Below the pieces are notes generated by a model that worked only from the letters and a program-made list of their open reading frames with translations, did no database searches and had not been told where the DNA came from. From NCBI GenBank assembly GCA_963556195.1, contig OY744525.1, positions 79,306,844 to 79,370,843 of the forward strand: a stretch of 64,000 bases of DNA, given 5' to 3'. The translations under genes and the position numbers were made by a program. This document shows, piece by piece, positions 56,961-64,000 of this stretch. Origin of the DNA: Sepiola atlantica. Its lineage: Eukaryota; Mollusca; Cephalopoda; Sepiida; Sepiolidae. Positions within the stretch are counted from its first letter, which is position 1. Each line of letters starts with the position of its first letter.

Positions 56961-58610
56961 ATAATAAATGTGAAAGTTGTGCCCATTTCTCACACTAACG
57001 GTGGTTAAAAAAAATCTTTTTATATACTGCTTATGTATATGTGATATCAGTCACAAAGTTAACTAATTTGCATATTGGTTTTGTAAAAGGACATTTTTTT
57101 AATTACCTATTATTTCTTATTGATTTTGAATTCAAGTATTGTTATAGTTATGTTTTGCAATATTGTTTTATTTCCTGGACAAATATTTAGCATTTGTGTT
57201 TAAATGTTCATTTTTTTTAAGAGACCGACTTGATTTTTAACAAGTTGCGATGTATTTCTAAATTGTAAGTGAAAAGGCAAATTTTTCTTTTCTTTTCTTT
57301 ACGGTCACATTTAAAAGATAAATCAGTATCAAAATTACAAAAATGTTAATGTTTATATGAATAAATGAGAAAAATTTTCTTTTATGTTTATGACAAAGTT
57401 ATGAATGAAATGTTTATCATTTTAAATTATGTTTCAATTATTTTAAGTAACAAACTTTGCAAAGTGATAGTGAGCCGACAAAGCCAGCTAGTATATATAT
57501 ATATAATAGCATGTAAAAAAGAGGATGGTCTTAAGATGTTTCTGTTCAATCTGTGTATTTAGCAATTAAAATGCTACTTGAAACATAAGCCAAACAGACA
57601 AACAAAAATGCAATTTCAAACTTAAACATTACACATGCACAGCCATTTATAGAGATGTTTGGATTCATCTAAAATTAGATATGGCAATTCAATCTACACG
57701 TTCAATGATCTAAATGCCATTTTTAACTGTAATGTGACAGACTGATCGACAGACAAAGCCTCACATAGAGGTGTGAGGATGCATCTAAAAATTAGATGCA
57801 AATGCGTATACACACCCATAAATTAAATATATATATATAAAATAACTCATTAAAATGAGGGTTTTTTTGCTCTCTGGGGTTCCTTTATGAGACCTTTATT
57901 TCTTTTATCAGAATACATTATTTAATGAGGAACGAATATCAAAGACAACACCAATGGTGGACATAAAATAAATGGCTTAATTCATTAGATAGATCTGGTC
58001 TCGTTATATTTGATTTGCCTACTATTTTTTCATTCATTTATCTGCTTATAATATATTGAGTAATAAACATAAAAATCAAACATTGAAATTTAAAAAGTAG
58101 AAAATGAAAAATATGTGTACCCCCCCCCTAGATTTGCATACATATTTAAAAGATCTCATTAAACTTAGTTTTTTGTGTACTCTCTTAGGTTGCTTTGACA
58201 AGTACTTTAGTCAACATAGAATCTTTAATCTATTAAATAATAGAAAGTTAGATTAACAAACCTCATCAGATTTTGTATGACTGTGAGGTGGTCATGGTAA
58301 AAAAAAACAAAAAAAACCTGTAATATTCATTCCCTTTCGATCATCAGGGACAAAATTAGTTCATGGGGAAAAAATTACTTTCTTTTATTCTTATTGGTCG
58401 TAAAAAATATTCTCACAAATTGTCTTAATTGTTTAAAGAAACAAGTGAGTTCCATGATTGAACAAAAGTCCATGATCACAATTTTGGTGGTTGAGAAGTT
58501 CAAACCATGTTAAATTTACAGAAGAATGTGTTATGTATACGGAGAAGCATGTTTTAGCCAACTCCCTTGATGAGTAAAAAAGGATGTGAAGAACAAAAGA
58601 GACCTTTAAT
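56961..58610. other. No gene; fragments of dispersed repeats
   Basis: GTGACAGACTGATCGACAGA at 57736 and GAGCCGACAAAGCCAGCTAG at 57472 look like ends of the ACTAG family. C8 at 58121. CTTAGGTTGCTTTGACAAGT (58186) has a relative at 59610. No supported gene. Confidence 0.45.
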
Positions 58611-58611
58611 T

Positions 58612-58755
58612 TTCTCAGAGTCATATTTCACCAGGACAATACAAGGTCTCATACTGCAGCAAGAACAGTAAAGTTTGGTTGTGAACAGCTTTCTTATCCT
58701 CCTTATTGTCCGAACTGGCCTCTCTATGACTTCTACTTATTTGGGCCCCAGTAAT
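58612..58755 (+). pseudogene. Mariner transposase fragment (catalytic region)
   Basis: One frame reads IFHQDNTRSHTAARTVKFGC, then EQLSYPPYCPNWPLYDFYLF. This covers the second catalytic Asp (HQDN) and the third position (YPPYCPNWPLYD, usually YSPDLAPCD; the Asp before LAP has become Asn and the final Asp is kept). About 45 residues survive of some 340. No terminal repeats found. Confidence 0.85.
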
Positions 58756-58994
58756 TTTTTTAGTGCACATTTTTATTTTGTTGAATTCAAATAAAAGGGT
58801 CAAAAAATAAAATCGCATATTTTAAAGCAGATATCTCAAACTCAAGGGAGACAGCACATAATGGCCCTTTTGTGTCCTTATATTTGAGACTCGGTCTTAA
58901 AAAATGCAATGTTGCCTTTTAACACTTGATTTACGTTTAAAACAATAAAAAGATTCATTTAAAAGCTACATTATTTTAGTTTTTTTTACTTTAA

Positions 58995-59180
58995 GTGATT
59001 TCCCTTTCTCCCTCTGAGTGCCCAAGACGAAACAAAACTTCTATGGACAGAGCTTCTTTCCTAGAACTGCCCGTCTGTGGGACACAGTACCGCGAGCCTG
59101 CTTCCCTGCCGACTACAATATGGTCGTCTTCAAGTCGAATGCAAACAAGTTCTTGTTGAACCGTCCCCGTAAATAATCAA
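58995..59180 (+). pseudogene. C-terminal tail of a Jockey-like LINE ORF2
   Basis: NFYGQSFFPRTARLWDTVPR, then ACFPADYNMVVFKSNANKFL and LNRPRK to TAA (59174). SFFPRTARLWN-type ends are characteristic of this LINE lineage; the two relics at 21.9 and 45.8 kb carry related but different versions. Only about 50 codons remain. Confidence 0.75.
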
Positions 59181-59199
59181 TTTCTGCCCTCCTACAACC

Positions 59200-59850
59200 A
59201 TCGTGCCGGTGAACGCGATGTTGTTTCACCATCCAGCAGCCAAACTCTTTAACCCCTATCTTCGAGTCAAACTCATTAAACCTTATTCTCGAGTAGCCTT
59301 TAGGTTTTGATAAGCAGTGACCTTTAATGTTAAAAAAAGCATTTTTGTTTAAGTAATTAAAATTTGGAAACTTTTAAAAGAGTTTAGATACACAATTATA
59401 TATTTATTTCTAAAGACACCCCTTTTCCTAAAATACAAGTAAATTTCAATTTGAATCTTACTTATTTAGAAAAAATAAAGGGCCTATCCAAAAATTGGAT
59501 TTTATTTTTGGGGAAATGATCTCAATATTTTTAAAGAGACAGCCAATTAAAAAACTGGATCTTATTCTTTTAGTAATGGATCTGAATTAAACTAAGTATT
59601 TTTTTTCTAGGACAGGCACTTCAGTCAATATGAACTCTTTTAATTCACAACGTAACAATTTTTTACAAAAGTTTTGTGTATTGTATTTTTTTTACTGTTT
59701 TTTAATCGATTTTCTCTGCTGATTCCAAAAATGTTATTATTTTTTCTGTATCATCGACCGTTATAGAAATACATCGCTTTTCAATGTCATCATATATTAG
59801 AAAATGCTATATGTTCTGCTACTAAATGTATATCTAATTTTCTCTTTCAG
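59200..59850. other. No feature seen
   Basis: LINE 3' flank, then AT-rich DNA. GGGCCTATCCAAAAATTGGA (59480) and CAGCCAATTAAAAAACTGGA (59540) hint at a 60-bp duplication. Confidence 0.45.
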
Positions 59851-60655
59851 ATCAATTACTAAGTTCTGTTCTTATTAAGATGGTTACTAGAGGATGTAAA
59901 AATTCTCCAGATACATTTTTCTATGTGTGTGGTTATTATATTGAAAAAAAAAAGCAGGTCCAAATTGTGGATAGCATACAGACTCTATTTTCGGTGACCA
60001 GGAAATAACTTGCTAACTGGTGACTGAGATGTCATGCTACAATTTCTATGATAACTGTCACTCGACTGAGTGTCACTCCATTGAGTGGCACTCCACTAGG
60101 ATTAGTAAAATAGTTTGTTACGGCCTTAGATTTTGGAGGAGAAACTTTTTCAAGAAATTCGTCTCATGTTTCCAAAGCTATCAGATGCTAAGATCAAAGG
60201 TGGTATATTTGTTGGACATAAAGTAAATGCAATGTTGAAGTCAGAGAAACTTGAAAGAGCGATGACAAAAGTTGAAAAAGAAGCTTGGTGCGCATTTCGT
60301 GATGTAGTTCGTGGATTCTTAGGAAATCACAAGGATCCTAATTACAAACAACTGGTATCAAAGCTTATTGAGAACTTCAGGAAACTGGGTTGTCGTATGA
60401 GAATAAGATGAGAATGAGATGAGAATGCAAAAAATGAACCTTTAAGTTCATTTTTTGCATCCTCATCTAGATTTCTTCCCCGAAAACTTGGGTGATATCA
60501 GTTAAGAACATGGTGAGAGATTTCATCAGAACATCGCTACAATGAAAAGAAGATATCTAGGGCGATGGGATACTGCGATGATGAGAGATTATATATGGTC
60601 TCTTGTCAGAAAAGATGAAAATGTGCACTTTAGAAAATCTCGATAGCCAAAGCAC
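59851..60655 (+). pseudogene. Broken copy of a transposon-associated protein gene
   Basis: Starts after TCTCTTTCAG, which looks like a splice acceptor. MVTRGCKNSPDTFFYVCGYY (59880) is an N-terminal Cys-rich segment. The middle is deleted. From 60134 the frame continues: LFQEIRLMFPKLSDAKIKGG, FLGNHKDPNYKQLVSKLIEN, RKLGCRMRIR, and, after a 22-bp inverted duplication (60418-60467), VHFLHPHLDFFPENLGDIS, stop, EHGERFHQNIATMKRRYLGR and WDTAMMRDYIWSLVRKD. I recognise this as a family of large uncharacterised proteins, multi-copy in many invertebrates and probably transposon-derived. Function unknown. Confidence 0.75.
60418..60467. repeat. 22-bp hairpin inside the pseudogene
   Basis: GATGAGAATGCAAAAAATGAAC and its reverse complement (one mismatch) flank CTTTAA. 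The right arm is the ancestral coding sequence; the left arm is an inverted copy of it inserted next to it, breaking the frame. Confidence 0.85.
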
Positions 60656-61935
60656 TTCTAAGTTAAAAAAAAAAGTGATCAAAGCATTTACATTGCAAAG
60701 TTGTATGGTTTGTTTTGTTCTAACTAACATTGTATTTACTAAATACCATTCAATATATGAAAAAAGTACTAAATGCTGTGTAATTATCTTTACAACATAC
60801 TGCTGTAGAGAAAGGTTGTGTATAAAACGCGAAAATATTAAATTAAGAAAAAAAAATTTTTTTTTCGATGTTATGCCAAAACAAATGTGATTTTTTAATT
60901 CAGTAGCAAAAAATAAATATAAACACATAAAAAAATACAAATAAACAAAACATGTGTTACATTGTGTTATTATTAAATGAAGTTATTTTAGGTTTGGGGG
61001 TATTGTTTCAGAGAACATTAAAACTTTAACTTTTTAAAATCTTTTTGGCTTACTTTTTACCAAACCTTCAATAAAATAAAAATTACTTTTTTCAAATAAA
61101 TATTTTTAAAAACTTTTCTTTGCTTTACTTTTATATTAAATTCAAAACAAAAGAATTATTTGTGAACAAAGTTAAAATAAATATTTAAAAAAATTAAATA
61201 TTAACATTTTTTATATTTTTTAATATCTAGGTTTTAAAAATTTATACAACGTTTAATATTAATGAATGCTAGAAAACACGATTTTTTTTAACAATAAATT
61301 CATCAATAAAACATTTTTAAGTTGTAAAAGTTTTCTTTTTTTTCATCACAAACTGCTTATTAAAAAAGCTATATAGAATAAAGAAGTGAATAAATATCGA
61401 AAATAGAGAGTACTGCAGAACCTACCTACCCACCCGGGGAGAAAAGTGATCATGTTTGCTTAGGGGTCTCAAGAAGGATATTTCAGCAGCACTGTAGGCC
61501 TCCTTAGTTTTAGTTTTTCTCCCTTTAATAAAAAATACTATTGGGAAAAATTATATAGAGTAGCTTTTAACAGTAACAACATATTAAAAAATAAATTTGT
61601 TCAGTTAAGTTAGCACTATTTTGAAAACTGCTATTAAATTTTGTCAGAATTTTAAATTTGAAAACTTGTGTATCTTATAAAATATATAATTTATTGAATC
61701 ATGAAAAATTAATTAAAATTGACGTGGAGGTGGGAACGTGAGCCCTTAGAACCCGCACTGGCAGTGCCTATGGACCAGACATCATTGATAAGTAGCAAAC
61801 ATCACATAAAACATTGTCAGTGGACATAAAATATGCTGTTTGATGCTAGATTTCTTTCCATATTGTAGTTGGACAGATATACTATATTAAGGATGATAAT
61901 AGCACTTACCAATATCGAGTGTGCCATACGGAATC
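60656..61935. other. No feature seen
   Basis: Very AT-rich, with poly-A and poly-T patches. Open frames are artefacts of composition. CCTACCCACCCGGGGAGAAA near 61423 stands out as GC-rich but matches nothing that I can place. Confidence 0.5.
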
Positions 61936-61947
61936 AAAGGATACCAT

Positions 61948-61997
61948 CACTACTACTATTACTACTACTATTACCACCACTACCACCACCACAACTA
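61948..61997. repeat. (ACT)/(ACC) microsatellite
   Basis: CACTACTACTATTACTACTA, then TTACCACCACTACCACCACC. Confidence 0.9.
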
Positions 61998-62019
61998 CAT
62001 ATGATAATAGGATTTATAT

Positions 62020-62580
62020 GCAATAAAAACAAACAAACCATACGAACTTAAAAGGGTGTACATGCAGTAAAAAAGACAAACCAAACTTAACATAAAAAGA
62101 GTTGATATGCCACAACACAAACAAAAATTTGAAAGGTTTAATATGCCATGAAGCAAACAAACCAAAACAAACCCAAAAGGATTGCTATGCCATAAACAAA
62201 CCATCTAAACCAAACCATAAAATTGTTAATATGCCATAAAATAAATAAGTAAAACCAAGCCAAACCCAAAACAGACAAAAAAAAACAACAAAAGGTTGAT
62301 ATTTCATAAACAAATAAACCAAACTAAACCCCAAAGCGTTGCTCTACCATGAAACAAAAAAATAAAACACCTCCAATCCTTGAGATGCTGTAAAACGGAC
62401 AAACCAAATCAAACCAAACCTTAAAAAGGTTAAAATTCCATAAACAAAAATAAAAACAAAAACCCAAAAGGTTGCAATGCTGTAAAACCTAACGGCAAAG
62501 CCAAACACAAAAGGGTTGATATGTCGCAAAACAAAACCCAGAACAGTTGATATGCAGTAAAACAGATAAATTAAACCATT
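62020..62580 (+). repeat. ~50-bp minisatellite, about 11 diverged units
   Basis: The unit combines AACAAACCAAACCAAACCC and AAAAGGTTGATATGCCATAA. Spacing varies from about 40 to 65 bp and units are 70-85% alike by eye. A single unit occurs at 38768-38790. Minus-strand frames through it are artefacts. Confidence 0.85.
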
Positions 62581-62737
62581 TTTAGTTTTTTTTTTACCAA
62601 GATGTTAGTAGCAATCGCATATATACTTTCGAAACTGTTCTTTTGAACTCTTAAATTTATAATTAATGAGGCTAAGAGCAAGGGTATAAGTGCTGAGTAC
62701 ACAATCAGTGTAAACCTACCACCGGCTTTAGTTTATG

Positions 62738-62790
62738 AACTAGTAGGACCTGTGGCCCGCCGTTGCCTGGAAGAAATATAAAAGAATGAG
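62738..62790 (+). repeat. ACTAG-family terminus
   Basis: AACTAGTAGGACCTGTGGCC, then CGCCGTTGCCTGGAAG. Same start type as at 13671, 19640 and 51213. Confidence 0.55.
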
Positions 62791-63285
62791 AGAATCGTCT
62801 GCATTTATTAATGGCAACCATTTAAAAATAAAAAGGATCATGTGCATTTAATGTTTACAAAATATAATTCGGTGCTTATTTTCATTCCCCGCTCTCCTGA
62901 AAACAATATTTTTCTTTTTGGTTTATTTTTATTATTATTTCGTTACTTTTCAAAATATAATTAACGTTGACGGATTTTCCCCACATTACAAATCTGGTCT
63001 CGATTTTAATATTGTTTACTTGTTGGTTTTTAATTTATGTTATACTTTTCAAAATAGAATTAACATTAAAGTGTAGTATCTCTTATACTATACTTAATCT
63101 TTTCTCGGTACTTCTGAACTTTACGAACCGGGCTGAAATAATAATGTTATTATTAACAAACCCATTTTAAAATGGGGAGGAGAGGGGAGGGGCTTTGTTA
63201 AGTATGTTCATCTAACAATTTAATAAACAAAAGATACCATAAAAATGTAACTTAACCTGAAAATCATATCTGAAAAATAGCATGG
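62791..63285. other. No feature seen
   Basis: AT-rich; TTTTCAAAATATAATTAACG (62947) is repeated as TTTTCAAAATAGAATTAACA (63046). No gene. Confidence 0.5.
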
Positions 63286-63287
63286 TA

Positions 63288-63711
63288 CCGGTCCGTAAAC
63301 TGCAGAAATACCCTTTTCTCTCCTGGGTCAGTGAAGGAGAAATCCTTCTAGACTGTGATAATTGTACTGTTTGTACCACTTCGAAGTTTTCCCTTTTGTG
63401 AGGAGATGTATTTTCCCTAATTAATCGAGGAGAGAAAAGGATACTTCTGTAGTTTACGGACCTGGGCCTTTTTTTTTAGATAGGATTTCCAAGTTAAAAT
63501 ACATTTTTTACAGTATCTTATGTTTATTAAATTGTTCAGTGAAAGTACAGAATAGTTAACTTATTTAATTGGGGAAAATTCACCTCTTTGCAAAAAGGAG
63601 CCTTTTCGGATTGGACCCCAAAGAAAAATTGGCGCAGCGCAGTCTAAAAGGATTTCTCCGTTACTGATCGAGAAGAGAAAAGGATACTTCTGCAGTTTAC
63701 AAACTCGGACT
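63288..63711. mobile_element. MITE with ~66-bp terminal inverted repeats
   Basis: Left end CCGGTCCGTAAACTGCAGAA, TACCCTTTTCTCTCC, GTCAGTGAAGGAGAAATCCT pairs with the right end 63641-63711. An extra inverted copy of the outer 37 bp lies inside (63430-63467), so the left part alone also folds. Another partial end is at 63769-63812 and a fragment at 15637. Non-coding; the superfamily is not clear. Confidence 0.8.
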
Positions 63712-64000
63712 GTATCCCCCCTTCCCCATGTTAAGAATCGGTATGTAAAGAGTAACGGTATTATTTCAGCACAGTCTGTAAACTGCTGAAGTACCGAGAA
63801 AAGATTGATGCAAGTAGCATTGCAGAATAGAACAAATAAAAGTTATGTATAAGTAGACAGGAAGAAATGATGGTATCGTACATGAAATGCTAGCAAAATT
63901 TATAACATATTGTATGAATAGGTATTGTTATGAAAATAAGCCATAAGAATGTGATGTACGTCGTAATATTTAGTGATGAAAATAAATCTAATTAATATAT
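63712..64000. other. Window end, no gene
   Basis: A further MITE-end-like stretch (CAGTCTGTAAACTGCTGAAG, 63770), then AT-rich DNA to the end. Confidence 0.5.

Noticed and set aside
60557..60940. 127-codon minus-strand frame
   Set aside because: It is antisense to the pseudogene tail and AT-rich flank, with a hydrophobic composition typical of chance frames.

Overview
The window looks like AT-rich intergenic DNA from a metazoan, most likely a cephalopod mollusc (octopus-like). The basis is the repeat content: long (TA)n tracts, mariner copies, tRNA-derived SINEs, RTE-, Jockey- and R2/R4-type (restriction-like endonuclease) LINE relics, a Penelope-like element and hammerhead-ribozyme repeats. 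The taxonomic call is an inference from memory of such repeats, not a search result. I find no convincing intact host gene. Almost every open frame longer than 60 codons is either a decayed transposon protein or low-complexity read-through of (TA)n, (CA)n or (CT)n.

Layout. 1-2.0 kb: two diverged copies of a dispersed repeat (a third lies at 41.2 kb). 2.5-6.3 kb: a nest made of a LINE 3' end, a broken LTR retrotransposon (minus strand; LTR-like leader, gag, zinc knuckles, protease, start of RT) and an RTE-like LINE ending in (GAT)n. 6.7-11.7 kb: tRNA-derived SINEs, a deleted mariner element and a hammerhead motif. 13.1-15.3 kb: a mariner relic, then an element carrying a 35-bp minisatellite of about 29 copies. 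20.6-22.2 kb: a Jockey-like LINE relic. 24-32 kb: a SINE, snapback MITEs, a 46-bp-arm hairpin and a mariner relic. 32.8-34.2 kb: a head-to-tail array of LINE 3' ends. 36-44 kb: a hammerhead, a Penelope GIY-YIG endonuclease relic, a second hammerhead, a MITE and a mariner. 45-49 kb: Jockey-like and RLE-type LINE relics. 50.7-52.9 kb: tandem repeats and 38-bp minisatellites. 55.4-57 kb: an inverted-repeat element with a well-paired hammerhead, a mariner MITE, and two 358-bp-spaced copies of a tRNA-like plus hammerhead unit. 58.6-60.7 kb: mariner and LINE fragments and a broken copy of a transposon-associated protein gene. 62.0-62.6 kb: a minisatellite. 63.3-63.7 kb: a long-TIR MITE.

The most interesting system is the set of at least six type I hammerhead ribozyme folds. 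They occur in two contexts: Penelope-like terminal repeats, often beside (TA)n, and a retrozyme-like or SINE-like dimer at 56.4-57.0 kb. In all six the nucleotide at the predicted cleavage site is A, rather than the usual C. Stem pairing can be traced base by base, and one stem shows compensatory changes between copies.
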